Position numbers and translations under genes: made by a program | The notes under the pieces: model-generated | What the model was told of the DNA's origin: nothing | What the model saw: only the letters and a program-made list of their open reading frames with translations | The model's database searches: none | Shown here: positions 29,882-39,908 of the stretch, piece by piece | Numbering within the stretch: position 1 is the first letter of the stretch | How the letters are laid out: each line of letters opens with the position of its first letter | NCBI RefSeq assembly: GCF_019303475.1 | Contig: NZ_JABLSI010000012.1 | Location: 1-64,000 of the forward strand | DNA: 64,000 bases | Direction: 5' to 3' | DNA from: Streptomyces sp. JJ38 | GTDB lineage: Bacteria > Actinomycetota > Actinomycetes > Streptomycetales > Streptomycetaceae

Positions 29882-31902
29882 CAGGGCTTCTCCTCGGGCT
29901 CGTTGGGTGACGCGGGCTCCGGTGCGTGGCGCTGTTCCTGGGGGTCCTGTGCGACGACGGCGAGCAGCGCGCCGACGTCGACCTGGCGGCCGGGCTCGGC
30001 GTGCAGGGCGGTGAGCGTGCCGGGGGCGGGGGCGGTGACGAGGTGCTCCATCTTCATGGCCTCCAGCCACAACAGCGGCTGCCCCTCGGCGACGGCGTCC
30101 CCGACGGCCAGGCCCTCGGCGACACGGACGACGGTGCCGGGCATGGGGGCGAGGAGCGAGCCGGGCTCGGTGTGGGCCGCGGGCTCGGGGAAGCGGGGCA
30201 GGGCGGTGAAGGCATGGGCCCCGAGCGGGGAGTCGACGTGGACGGTGTCCCCGTCGGTGCCGGGGTAGACGGCGACGTCGAAGGGGCGCCGGACGCCGTC
30301 GACGTCGAGCACGACCCGCCCGGGTTCGGCGTGCAGCAGCCGGACGCCGGGGAAGCCCTCGGCGCGCGGCCCCTCCCGGGTGGGCAGGTAGGCGACCTCG
30401 TGCTCGGTGCCGTCCACCCGGGCGCGGTAGGTTTTGCGCTGCGGCTGCGAGGGGACGTTGCGCCAGCCGCCGATGCCGAAGCGGCCGCCGGTGCCGGACC
30501 GGCGCCCGGTGCTGTCGGCCAGGGCGGCGGCGAGCGCGGCGAGGGCCTGGTTGGTGCCCTCGTCCTCGGGGGCCGTGAGCTCGGCGAGGTTGCGCTCGTA
30601 GAAGCCGGTGTCGAGGTGCCCGGCGGTGAACTCGGGGTGGCGCAGGGAGCGGACGAGCAGCTCCCTGTTGGTGACCGGGCCGTGGACGCGGGCGCGGCCG
30701 AGGGCGTGCGCGAGGGCGCGGACGGCCTCGGCGCGGGTGGGCGCCCAGGCGATGACCTTGGCGAGCATGGGGTCGTAGTGCGGACTGACGGTGTCGCCGT
30801 CGCGCACCCCGGTGTCGAGGCGTACCCCCGCCTCGCGGGAGACGCCGACGGGGACGGCGAGGCGGTGCAGGGTGCCGGTCTGGGGCTGCCAGCCGCGGGC
30901 GGGGTCCTCGGCGTAGAGGCGGGCCTCGACGGCGTGGCCGCGCGGCGCCGGGGGCTCCGGCTCCAGCGCGTGCCCTTCGGCGACGCGGAGCTGGAGGGCG
31001 ACGAGGTCGACGCCGTGGACGGCCTCGGTGACGGGGTGCTCGACCTGGAGGCGGGTGTTCATCTCCAGGAAGCAGGGCCGCCCGTCGGGCGAGAGCAGGA
31101 ACTCGACGGTGCCCGCGCCCACGTAGGCGACGGCACGGGCGGCTTCGACGGCGGCGGTGTGGAGGACGTCGCGCAGCTCCTCGGTGAGGCCGGGTGCCGG
31201 GGCCTCCTCGATGACCTTCTGGTGGCGGCGCTGGAGCGAGCAGTCGCGGGTGCCCAGCGCCCAGACGGTGCCGTGGGTGTCGGCGAGGATCTGGACCTCC
31301 ACGTGCCGGCCGCGTTCGACGTACGGCTCGACGAAGACCTCGCCGTCCCCGAAGGCGGCCGCGGCCTCGGCGCGGGCGGCGGCGATCTCGTCGGGCAGGG
31401 CGCCGAGTTCGCGGACGACGCGCATGCCGCGGCCGCCGCCGCCCGCCGCGGCCTTGACGAGGACGGGGAGGTCCGCGGCGGTGACGGCTTCCGGGTCGAG
31501 GGGCTCCAGCAGCGGCACTGCGGCGGCCCGCATCAACTCCTTGGCACGGGTCTTGGAGGCCATGGCCTCGACGGCCTCCGGTGGCGGCCCGACCCACACG
31601 AGCCCGGCGTCGGTGACGGCGCGGGCGAAGTCGGCGTTCTCGGAGAGGAATCCGTAGCCGGGGTGGACGGCGTCGGCCCCGGCGGCGAGGGCGGCCTTCA
31701 CCACCAGGTCGCCCCGCAGATACGTCTCCGCCGGGGTGTTGCCGGGCAGCCGGACGGCGGCGTCGGCCTCGCTGACGTGCAGGGCCCCGGCGTCGGCGTC
31801 GGAGTGCACGGCGACGGTGGCGACGCCCAGCTCGCGGCAGGTGCGGAAGATCCGGCAGGCGATCTCGCCGCGGTTGGCGGCCAGCAGTGACGTGATGGTC
31901 AT
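29881..31902 (-). CDS. Biotin-dependent acyl-CoA carboxylase alpha subunit (BC-BCCP)
   Basis: 673 aa. Biotin carboxylase from residue 1: SLLAANRGEIACRIFRTCRE, HPGYGFLSENADFARA, VKAAAGGGGRGMRVVR (ATP-grasp Gly loop), RDCSLQRRHQKVIEEAPAP, FLEMNTRLQVEHPVTE. A poorly conserved BT-like linker (~450-590) precedes the biotinyl domain with EAMKMEH near ~630. It carboxylates biotin, then the beta subunit (31929-33527) transfers CO2 to an acyl-CoA. Chosen start ATG 31902 with GGAGAAG upstream. Partner genes suggest methylcrotonyl-CoA or geranyl-CoA carboxylase rather than a fatty-acid type. Confidence 0.92.
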   Translation of the reverse strand: MTITSLLAANRGEIACRIFRTCRELGVATVAVHSDADAGALHVSEADAAVRLPGNTPAETYLRGDLVVKAALAAGADAVHPGYGFLSENADFARAVTDAGLVWVGPPPEAVEAMASKTRAKELMRAAAVPLLEPLDPEAVTAADLPVLVKAAAGGGGRGMRVVRELGALPDEIAAARAEAAAAFGDGEVFVEPYVERGRHVEVQILADTHGTVWALGTRDCSLQRRHQKVIEEAPAPGLTEELRDVLHTAAVEAARAVAYVGAGTVEFLLSPDGRPCFLEMNTRLQVEHPVTEAVHGVDLVALQLRVAEGHALEPEPPAPRGHAVEARLYAEDPARGWQPQTGTLHRLAVPVGVSREAGVRLDTGVRDGDTVSPHYDPMLAKVIAWAPTRAEAVRALAHALGRARVHGPVTNRELLVRSLRHPEFTAGHLDTGFYERNLAELTAPEDEGTNQALAALAAALADSTGRRSGTGGRFGIGGWRNVPSQPQRKTYRARVDGTEHEVAYLPTREGPRAEGFPGVRLLHAEPGRVVLDVDGVRRPFDVAVYPGTDGDTVHVDSPLGAHAFTALPRFPEPAAHTEPGSLLAPMPGTVVRVAEGLAVGDAVAEGQPLLWLEAMKMEHLVTAPAPGTLTALHAEPGRQVDVGALLAVVAQDPQEQRHAPEPASPNEPEEKP

Positions 31903-31928
31903 CGTCTTCTCCACAGCCCTCACACCCC

Positions 31929-33523
<1,595 letters not shown>

Positions 33524-33527
<4 letters not shown>

Positions 33528-35230
33528 AGCAGCACCTCGGGTATCTCCAGATGGCGGGCGCGCAGCCACTCCCCCACGGCCTTCGCCTGCGGGTCGAAGC
33601 GGGCCTGCGCGGCCACGCCCTCCCCCAGCAGACCGTCGACGACGAAGTTGAGCGCCCGGAGGTTGGGCAGGACATGCCGGGTGACGGGCAGGCCGGCCGT
33701 CTCGGGCAGCAGGGCCCGGAGGCGTTCGACGGTCAGGGTGTGGGCGAGCCAGCGCCAGGCGTCCTCGTCCCGGGCCCACACGCCGACGTTGGCGCTGCCG
33801 CCCTTGTCGCCGCTGCGGGCTCCGGCCACGTGCCCGAGCGGGGCCCGGCGGGTGGGAAGCCCGGGCGGCAGCGGCTCGGGGAGCGCGGGCTGCTCCGCGA
33901 CGGCGGCCCGGTCCTCGCGCTCCGGTGGCGGGGGGATCGCGACGCGGGAGCCGTCCGGCAGGACGGCGGTGTGCGGCACCTCGGCGGCGGGCAGGAAAGC
34001 GGCCTCGAAGACTCCGTAGGGCGCGCCCCTGCCGGGTGGGGCCGTCAGATGGAACCCGGGGACGCTGGCGAGGGCCAGTTCCACGGCCGCCCCGCTCACG
34101 GCCCGCCCGACCGCCTCCGCGCCGCGGTCCCGGACCACCAGGCGCAGCAGCGCGCTCGCCTCCTCCTGGACGTCGGCGTCGGCACGGTCCGTGCGGGCCA
34201 GGGTCCAGCTCACGTGCTCGGGGCGGACCTTGGCACCGTCGGGCCCGGCCCGGTCGAGTGCGGCCTCCAACTGCTCGCGGACGGCGGCGGCCTTGGCCTC
34301 CACGTCGAGCCCGGTGAGCACGAAGACGACCTCGTTGCGGTGCCCACCCAACCGCGTCAGGCCCACCTTGACGGTGTCGGGCGGCGCCTCGCCCCGCACC
34401 CCGTCGATGCGTACCCGGTCGGGGCCCTCGGACGTGAGCCGTACCGTGTCGAGCCGCGCCGTGACGTCCGGGCCGAGGTAGCGCGGGCCCGCCGTCTCGT
34501 AGAGCAGCTGCGCGGTGACGGTGCCCACGGTGACGCCGCCCCCGGTGCCGGGGTGCTTGGTGATGACGCTGCTGCCGTCCGCCGCCACCTCGGCCAACGG
34601 GAAGCCGTAGGGCGGGCCGCCCGGCAACTCGCGCCAGAACGCGTAGTTGCCCCCGGTGGCCTGGGTGCCGCACTCCAGCACATGTCCGGCGACGACGGCT
34701 CCGGCCAGCGCGTCCAGCTCCTCCGGGCCCCAGCCGTGGTACCAGGCCGCCGACCCGCTGACCAGGGCCGCGTCCGTCACCCTCCCGGTGACGACGACGT
34801 CCGCCCCGCCGTTCAGGCACGCGGTGATCCCGGAGCCGCCCAGGTAGGCGTTGGCGGTGAGCACGCCCTCGCCCCACCCCCGGCCCAGGACGTCGTCCCC
34901 CTCGACGTGGGCGACCCGCGCGGGCACCCCGACCCGTTCCGCCAACTCCCGGACGGCACCGGCCAGTCCGGCCGGGTTGAGGCCGCCCGCGTTGACCACC
35001 AGCCTGACCCCGCGCTCCCGGGCGAGCCCGAGCCCGTTCTCCAACTGCCGCAGGAACGTCCGGGCGTAGCCCCGCTCCGGGTCCCCCAGCCGGTCCCGGC
35101 CGAGGATCAGCATCGTCAGCTCGGCCAGGTAGTCACCGGTGAGGACGTCGAGCGGGCCCCCGGTGAGCATCTCCTCGACCGCGTCGAACCGGTCCCCGTA
35201 GAAGCCCGAAGCATTGCCGATCCGCACCAC
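33524..35230 (-). CDS. DUF1446 / AtuA-like acyclic terpene utilisation protein
   Basis: 568 aa from GTG 35230, with GGGAGGGAGAG upstream. N-terminal ~450 residues are the DUF1446 domain: VRIGNASGFYGDRFDAVEEM, LTGDYLAELTMLILGRDR, ANAYLGGSGITACLNGGADV, VTGRVTDAALVSGSAAWYHG and ECGTQATGGNYAFWRELPGG. The last ~110 residues (GHVAGARSGDKGGSANVGVW) are the AtuA C-terminal domain. AtuA is required for citronellol/geraniol catabolism in Pseudomonas, role unknown. It is the first gene of the operon, so the promoter and TetR site should lie in 35231-35480. Confidence 0.85.
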
Positions 35231-35481
35231 GCGGCTCTCCCTCCCTGAAGGCATCGCCAGCGTGGCAGTCCGCAGAGAAACAAGCAAGCGTGCTTGCTGG
35301 ATTTTTTGGCCGGGGACAAGGCCCGGTTGGACGTCCTGGCGCCACCCCGAGCCCCTCTCCAACTCGCCCCGCCGGATAATCCGGTTGCCACCCGGCCCGC
35401 CGACCGGATAGAACGTGCGTCCGGATCTCCGCCAGGCCAGCAGGGCCGCGGGACCACGACAGCGAGAGGAGGGGCGAACCG

Positions 35482-35535
35482 ATGACCGTCATGACCATCG
35501 CGCCTGTCTCTTTCCGGGGCGTACGCCACAGCTGA
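35482..35535 (+). CDS. 17-aa leader-peptide-like ORF
   Basis: MTVMTIAPVSFRGVRHS, preceded by GAGAGGAGGGG ending 7-8 nt before the ATG, a strong ribosome site. It ends 44 bp before the GNAT gene's GTG on the same strand. Short ORFs of this kind often act as translated leaders in Streptomyces. No regulated residue run or stable hairpin is obvious in the gap, so the mechanism is unknown. Confidence 0.45.
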   Translation: MTVMTIAPVSFRGVRHS

Positions 35536-35579
35536 CACCCCGAGCGGACGGGCGCCTCCTCACCGGAGCATGCCTCACC

Positions 35580-36524
35580 GTGGAACAGAACGAACCGATC
35601 CTGCGCCCGATCACCGGGCGCGAAGAGCTCGACGTCTTCAACCGGCTGCCCTACGCCCTCAACGGCGAACTGGCGGACGACCTCACCCAGGGGCGCCGAC
35701 GGCCGGAGTGGATGTGGGTCGCCCAGCGCGGCGGCCGACTGCTCGCCAGGCTCGCCTGGTGGAGCCGCCCCGGGGACGCCAAGCCGTTCCTGATGGACGT
35801 CCTCGACGTCGACGACACCCTGCCCGGCCCCGAACGCGTCGCCCTCGCCACGAGGTTGCTGCGCACCGCGATGGCCGCAACGCTTCCCGAAGGGGCCACA
35901 CCGCCCCCGTACACGCGCTTCGTGCCGCCCGGTTGGCAGGACGAGGCCGACACCCGGCAGACCGTCCGGGACCGCATGGCGGCCGTGGAGGAGACGGGCG
36001 CCCGACTGTTCGTCGAGCGCATCCGCCTGGAGTGGCGCCCGGGCACCCCGCTCGGCGAACCGCGTGGACGCCTCACGTTCCGGCCGCCCCAGGACACCGA
36101 GGAGCTGCTGACGCTGATGACCTCGGCACTGGAGGGCACGCTGGACGCCCACAGCCTCGACGACCTGAGCCGGATGTCCCTCCGCGAGGCCGCCGTCAGC
36201 CACTACGAGGACGAGCTCGCGCGCTACAAGAGCCCGCGGGACTGGTGGCGCGTGGCCACCCTGCCCGACGGCACCCCCGTCGGCTTCGTCCTCCCGGCCC
36301 ACAACGGCTACAACCCGATCATCGCCTACCTCGCCGTGCTGCCCGAGCACCGCGGCAACGGCTACATCGACGACGTCCTCGCCGAGGGCACCCGCGTCCT
36401 CGCCGGGCAGGACGTCCCCCGCGTCAGGGCGTCCACCGACCTGGGCAACGTACCCATGGCGCGGGCCTTCCAGCGCGCCGGGTACGTCAGCTTCGAGCAC
36501 GAGATCAACATGACCTGGCGCTGA
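35580..36524 (+). CDS. GNAT-family N-acetyltransferase
   Basis: 314 aa from GTG 35580. The N-terminal half is a degenerate GNAT-like lobe (WVAQRGGRLLARLAWWSRPG). The C-terminal half is canonical: PVGFVLPAHNGYNPIIAYLA, VLPEHRGNGYIDDVLAEGTR (motif A, R-x-x-G-x-G/A variant RGNGY) and VRASTDLGNVPMARAFQRAG, ending YVSFEHEINMTWR. Tandem-lobe GNATs of this size are common in Streptomyces; the acceptor is unknown. It is divergent from the DUF1446 operon and preceded by a 17-codon ORF. Confidence 0.85.
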   Translation: MEQNEPILRPITGREELDVFNRLPYALNGELADDLTQGRRRPEWMWVAQRGGRLLARLAWWSRPGDAKPFLMDVLDVDDTLPGPERVALATRLLRTAMAATLPEGATPPPYTRFVPPGWQDEADTRQTVRDRMAAVEETGARLFVERIRLEWRPGTPLGEPRGRLTFRPPQDTEELLTLMTSALEGTLDAHSLDDLSRMSLREAAVSHYEDELARYKSPRDWWRVATLPDGTPVGFVLPAHNGYNPIIAYLAVLPEHRGNGYIDDVLAEGTRVLAGQDVPRVRASTDLGNVPMARAFQRAGYVSFEHEINMTWR

Positions 36525-36704
36525 CGCCCCGGGTGGGGGCGCCATCCCGGCGCCCCCACCCCGACGGAGTGAGGCCCTGGGCCGCCGACCGTCGACGCCC
36601 TGCCGCGCGACGTGCCCACGGTGCCGGCCGGAGCGCGGACGTGACGAGAGGCGGTCAGGGTTCGCCGCGCACGGAGCCGCCGGGCGACCCGCCGGGGTTC
36701 CGGC

Positions 36705-37409
36705 CTAGGGTGCGGACGCCGGGCCGGGCGTGGGGGGCTCATCACCGGGCGGGGCGGAGCGGTCGCCGAACTGCCGGGCGGAAGCGTCCACCTGCGCGAT
36801 GCGGCGCAGCGCGGTGAGCACCGCGTCGCCCAGGAGCGTACCGATGACGGCACGCTCGACGAGGTCGTCGCGCCGCGCCTGGCCCGCCACGAAGGCCAGG
36901 TCCACCTCGGCGACGCGTTCCGCGGCGTCGGCGTAGGGCTCCAGCGCGTGTCCGACGAAGTCGCCGTGGCCGACGCGGGCCAGCGCCGCGGCGGCGGCGA
37001 CCAGGGACTCCACATGGCGGCTGCGGGGTGAGACCTGCCAGCCGCGCCGGGCGATGAGGGCCTCCACGGCGGCCCGCGCCCACGCCGTCTCGTCGTCGTC
37101 CTCGGCCGCCGGGCCCTCCGGCCTCTCCGTGGCAGGTGCCGCGATGCTGTCGGACGCGGAGCCGAGCGCCTTGTGGAGGGGGAGGGAGGGGTCGTCGATG
37201 GCCGCGATCACGTCGGCGGCGGCGGCGACGGAGAGCCTGCCGACGCCGATCAGCGCGCGGATCAGCCGCAGCCGCCGCTCGTGCTCCTCTCCGTAGTGCG
37301 CCTGGTTGGGGCTGGACAGCCTGCCCGGCGGCAGCAGCCCTTCGCGTACGTAGAACTTGACGGTCGGCACCGGAACCCCGGTCCTGCGGCTCAGCTCACC
37401 AATGCGCAC
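36705..37409 (-). CDS. MerR-family transcriptional regulator
   Basis: 234 aa from GTG 37409, which has GGGAG 6 nt upstream; ATG 37424 is an alternative. N-terminal MerR HTH: VRIGELSRRTGVPVPTVKFY, VREGLLPPGRLSSPNQAHY, ERRLRLIRALIGVGRLSVAA. The ~150-residue C-terminal domain is helical with no Cys, so not a metal-thiolate sensor. It is divergent from a membrane protein gene across a 116-bp region holding four GATAGT/ACTATC half-sites, the likely operator. Confidence 0.87.
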   Translation of the reverse strand: MRIGELSRRTGVPVPTVKFYVREGLLPPGRLSSPNQAHYGEEHERRLRLIRALIGVGRLSVAAAADVIAAIDDPSLPLHKALGSASDSIAAPATERPEGPAAEDDDETAWARAAVEALIARRGWQVSPRSRHVESLVAAAAALARVGHGDFVGHALEPYADAAERVAEVDLAFVAGQARRDDLVERAVIGTLLGDAVLTALRRIAQVDASARQFGDRSAPPGDEPPTPGPASAP

Positions 37410-37465
37410 AGCGCGTTCTCCCATCGCGGCCCTGCGGGGGCCTTGCCAACTCACGTCCGTTCATA

Positions 37466-37509
37466 GATAGTCTCACTATCGGCAATCGATAGTGCCACTT
37501 TCCACTATC
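37466..37509. promoter_or_regulatory. GATAGT/ACTATC operator cluster
   Basis: GATAGT 37466-37471 and ACTATC 37475-37480 (3-bp centre), then GATAGT 37488-37493 and ACTATC 37504-37509 (10-bp centre). The four half-sites lie between the divergent MerR gene and the membrane protein gene starting 37526. The second pair brackets a short core, as expected for MerR proteins that re-twist a long-spacer promoter. Confidence 0.55.
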
Positions 37510-37525
37510 CATTCGGGGGTACCTC

Positions 37526-38515
37526 ATGCTCACGTGGCGTTCCGCCATGACCTGGCACCGACCGCTCATGGTCTTCGCCGTGGCCATGGCCGCGCTCGTC
37601 CCGGTCTCGGTGACCGGCCTGGTGATCGACGACCGCATGCTGGCGGGCGCGCCGATCTGGCTCAAACCACTCAAGTTCTCCGTCTCGTTCGCCGTCTACG
37701 CCCTCACGCTGGCGTGGATGCTCTCGCTCCTGCCCCGCCGTCGGCGCGCCGGCTGGTGGGCCGGAACGGTCGTGGCGGCGGCGGGCGCGGTCGAGATGGT
37801 CATCATCACGACCCAGGCCGTACGCGGAAAGGGAAGTCACTTCAACGTCGCGACCACCTTCGATGAGCGGTTGTTCATGCTCATGGGCCTCACGGTCGTG
37901 CTGCTCTGGACCGGCACCCTGGTGATCGCCCTGCTGCTCTTCCGCACCCGCACGCTCGACCGGGCCGCCGTCTGGGCGGTACGGCTGGGGGCGGCCGTCT
38001 CCCTCCTCGGGCTCGCCGTCGGCGGTCTCATGCTCCGTCCGACACCGGAGCAGCGGGCCGCCGACCGACAGGGTGTCGCCGAGGTGATCGGCGCCCACAG
38101 CGTCGGTGTGCCGGACGGCGGCCCCACCATGCCGGTCACCGGCTGGTCCACGACGGGCGGGGACCTGCGCATCCCGCACTTCGTCGGCATGCACGCCCTA
38201 CAGGCGCTCCCACTGCTGCTCGTGGTGCTCCTCGCCCTGGCGCCCAGGCTGCCGCGGCTGCGGAACGAGTGCGTCCGCCTGCGGCTCGTCGTCGTCGGAG
38301 CGGGCGTCCACACGGCGGCACTCGCCCTGACCACATGGCAGGCCCTGCGCGGGCAGCCGCTGACGAGCCCCGACGGTCTCACGCTCGGCGCCGCGGCGGG
38401 TATCGCCGTCCTCGGCGCCGCCGCGACCTGGCTGGCCGTCCGGGTGCCTCCCGCCGCCCCGGCGTTCCCCACCGGGGCGACGCCGTCGGCCCGGACGAAG
38501 GAGCCCGTGGCTTGA
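37526..38515 (+). CDS. Multi-pass membrane protein of unknown function
   Basis: 329 aa, about eight hydrophobic helices: LMVFAVAMAALVPVSVTGLV, SVSFAVYALTLAWMLSLL, LMLMGLTVVLLWTGTLVIAL, ALPLLLVVLLALAP, GLTLGAAAGIAVLGAAATWL. FVGMHALQALPLL with a His resembles haem- or quinone-type membrane proteins, but no family is certain. It is likely controlled by the divergent MerR gene. The ABA4-like gene at 39347 may originally have followed directly; a tnpB element is inserted right after this gene's TGA. Confidence 0.75.
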   Translation: MLTWRSAMTWHRPLMVFAVAMAALVPVSVTGLVIDDRMLAGAPIWLKPLKFSVSFAVYALTLAWMLSLLPRRRRAGWWAGTVVAAAGAVEMVIITTQAVRGKGSHFNVATTFDERLFMLMGLTVVLLWTGTLVIALLLFRTRTLDRAAVWAVRLGAAVSLLGLAVGGLMLRPTPEQRAADRQGVAEVIGAHSVGVPDGGPTMPVTGWSTTGGDLRIPHFVGMHALQALPLLLVVLLALAPRLPRLRNECVRLRLVVVGAGVHTAALALTTWQALRGQPLTSPDGLTLGAAAGIAVLGAAATWLAVRVPPAAPAFPTGATPSARTKEPVA

Positions 38516-38521
38516 CATCCT

Positions 38522-38541
38522 CCCCCTCCTACAGGAGGGGG
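38522..38541. repeat. Right-end palindrome of the tnpB element
   Basis: CCCCCTCCT (38522-38530) pairs with AGGAGGGGG (38533-38541) over 2 nt. The tnpB stop codon (38529-38531) sits inside this palindrome, as is usual for the IS605-type right end. In active systems the guide RNA (omegaRNA) runs through this region. Confidence 0.6.
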
Positions 38542-39212
38542 GCTCCCGCCTGGCTGCCGGTGGTCACCGGCTGGGCCTTCGGGTGGGTTCCCCGTTCAAC
38601 GGGCCGTGCCTGGCGTGGGATTTCCACTCCAGGACTCACCGGCCCTCCAGGGGCGTTCAGCCTCTCCGCCTGCCCGGCGGCGAGGATCACACGCGACGCA
38701 TTGAGGTCACGATCATGCTCGGTACCGCAGCTCTCGCACCGCCAGGTGCGCACGTGCAGCGGCTTCTTCCCATCCACGGCCCAGCACACGTGGCACGTCT
38801 GGGACGACGGCAGCCAGCGCGAGACGACGCCGACATGGCGGCCGTACCGGGCCGCCTTCTCCTCCAGAACGTGCCGGAACATGCCCCACGCGGCATCGTG
38901 GACGGACTTGGCCGGGCGGGTGCGTGCCAGGCCGGAGACCGCCAGGTCCTCGAGGTAGACCGCTTGGTTGTCGCGGGACAGCCTCGAAGCGGTCTGATGG
39001 CACCAGTCCCTGCGCGCGTCAGCCACCTTCACATGGGCGCGGGCGACCATGATCCGGGCCCTGGCCCGATTCTTCGACCCCTTCGCCTTCCAGGCTGCCT
39101 TCCGTGCGGCCAGCGCATCGTTGTAGACCACCCGGGCGCAGCCGAACGTACGGGCCAACGCGACGCGCTGACCCGGCGTGGGCTCGATCCGGAAGGAGTA
39201 CCGCAAATGCAC
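38529..39212 (-). pseudogene. tnpB: TnpB with RuvC-I region deleted
   Basis: 227 aa from GTG 39212; full-length TnpB is ~380-400 aa. The N-terminus MHLRYSFRIEPTPGQRVALA and NDALAARKAAWKAKG is intact, then the chain jumps to RARARIMVARAHVKVADARR. The ~150 residues with the bridge region and the RuvC-I Asp are missing in frame. The RuvC-II Glu (VYLEDLAVSGLART), the zinc ribbon (QTCHVCWAVDG, CESCGTEHDRDLNAS) and the RuvC-III Asp remain. It cannot be a nuclease. It might be a remnant, or an RNA-binding TldR-like derivative, but the missing DNA-recognition lobe argues for decay. Confidence 0.75.
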
Positions 39213-39254
39213 GTGAACAACCTCACGGCCACCACCGACAACGCCCCTCCGCCC

Positions 39255-39322
39255 AGGAAGCGAACCGGCTTCGCCTCCCCTGCTCCGCAGGGGCTTCGCT
39301 TCCTCCCCCGGCTGAAGCCGGG
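39255..39322. repeat. Left-end hairpins of the tnpB element
   Basis: An outer stem AGGAAGCGAA/TTCGCTTCCT (39255-39264 and 39295-39304) encloses CCCCTGC/GCAGGGG (39277-39283 and 39287-39293), followed by CCCGGCT/AGCCGGG (39307-39313 and 39316-39322). The last hairpin ends 24 bp before the ABA4-like gene, so it now forms part of that gene's 5' region. Confidence 0.55.
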
Positions 39323-39346
39323 AGCATCCACGAAGGAGGAGCCCCG

Positions 39347-39796
39347 ATGACCGATCTCCTCTTCAGCCTGTCGTTCTGGCTGGCGGCTCCGGTCTGGCTG
39401 CTGATGATCTTCGCTCCCGGCTGGCGCCGCACCCGCCGCGTGGCGGCGTCACCCCTCACCGTCGTGCCGGTCCTGGCCGTCTACCTGGCGCTCGCCCTGC
39501 CGATCCTTCCGGAGCTGTGGGCGGCGGTCAGCAGCCCCTCGCGCGCCGGGTTCCAGGAGCTCCTGGTCCTCGACGCGGGCGCGGGTGCCATCTGGGCCCA
39601 GGTGATCGCCTGGGACCTCCTCGTCGGCCAGTGGATGTACCTGGAGGGGCGGCGGCTCTCCGTGCACCCCCTCCTCATGGGCCCGCTGCTGACCCTGACC
39701 ATCCTGCTCTCGCCCATCGGGGTGCTGCTCTTCCTGGGCCTGCGCGCACTGCGGACGGACCGTGGCCGGCGCACGGCCGTCGGACGGTCGTCCTGA
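39347..39796 (+). CDS. ABA4-like membrane protein
   Basis: 149 aa from ATG 39347 (GAAGGAGGAG upstream). Four membrane helices: LLFSLSFWLAAPVWLLMIFA, LTVVPVLAVYLALALPILPE, GAGAIWAQVIAWDLLVGQWM and LLMGPLLTLTILLSPIGVLL. The AxVIAWDLLVGQW motif with WMYLEGRR is the mark of the ABA4-like family (named for the plant neoxanthin factor), whose bacterial role is unknown. It is separated from the upstream membrane protein gene only by the tnpB element, which suggests a former operon. Confidence 0.8.
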   Translation: MTDLLFSLSFWLAAPVWLLMIFAPGWRRTRRVAASPLTVVPVLAVYLALALPILPELWAAVSSPSRAGFQELLVLDAGAGAIWAQVIAWDLLVGQWMYLEGRRLSVHPLLMGPLLTLTILLSPIGVLLFLGLRALRTDRGRRTAVGRSS

Positions 39797-39908
39797 CCCG
39801 GCCACGGAACCCGGTCGGGGTCGGGAACCGGCTTCCGGCCGGTGCTGGGAGTGGCGGCGCGCGGGGTGGCGTCAGGCACGCCTGCCGCCGCGGAGGGCGG
39901 GCGCGGGG

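Larger units (their letters stand above)
38516..39330 (-). mobile_element. IS200/IS605-type (tnpB-only) element, internally deleted
   Basis: Spans from the base after the upstream stop codon to the end of the left-end hairpins. It contains a shortened tnpB and palindromic ends: RE hairpin 38522-38541 and LE structure 39255-39322. No TnpA is present, so it is IS1341-like and could move only in trans. Exact boundaries are not resolvable without an empty site. Insertion lies between two membrane-protein genes, and neither CDS is broken. Confidence 0.72.

Noticed and set aside
28742..31890. Long plus-strand Gly/Val/Asp-rich frames over the acyl-CoA operon
   Set aside because: They are antisense to well-supported dehydrogenase and carboxylase genes, and the composition is typical of shadow frames.
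38529..39212. Functional TnpB or CRISPR-like nuclease
   Set aside because: The RuvC-I Asp and the region around it are missing, so nuclease activity is not expected; no CRISPR repeats were found in the window.
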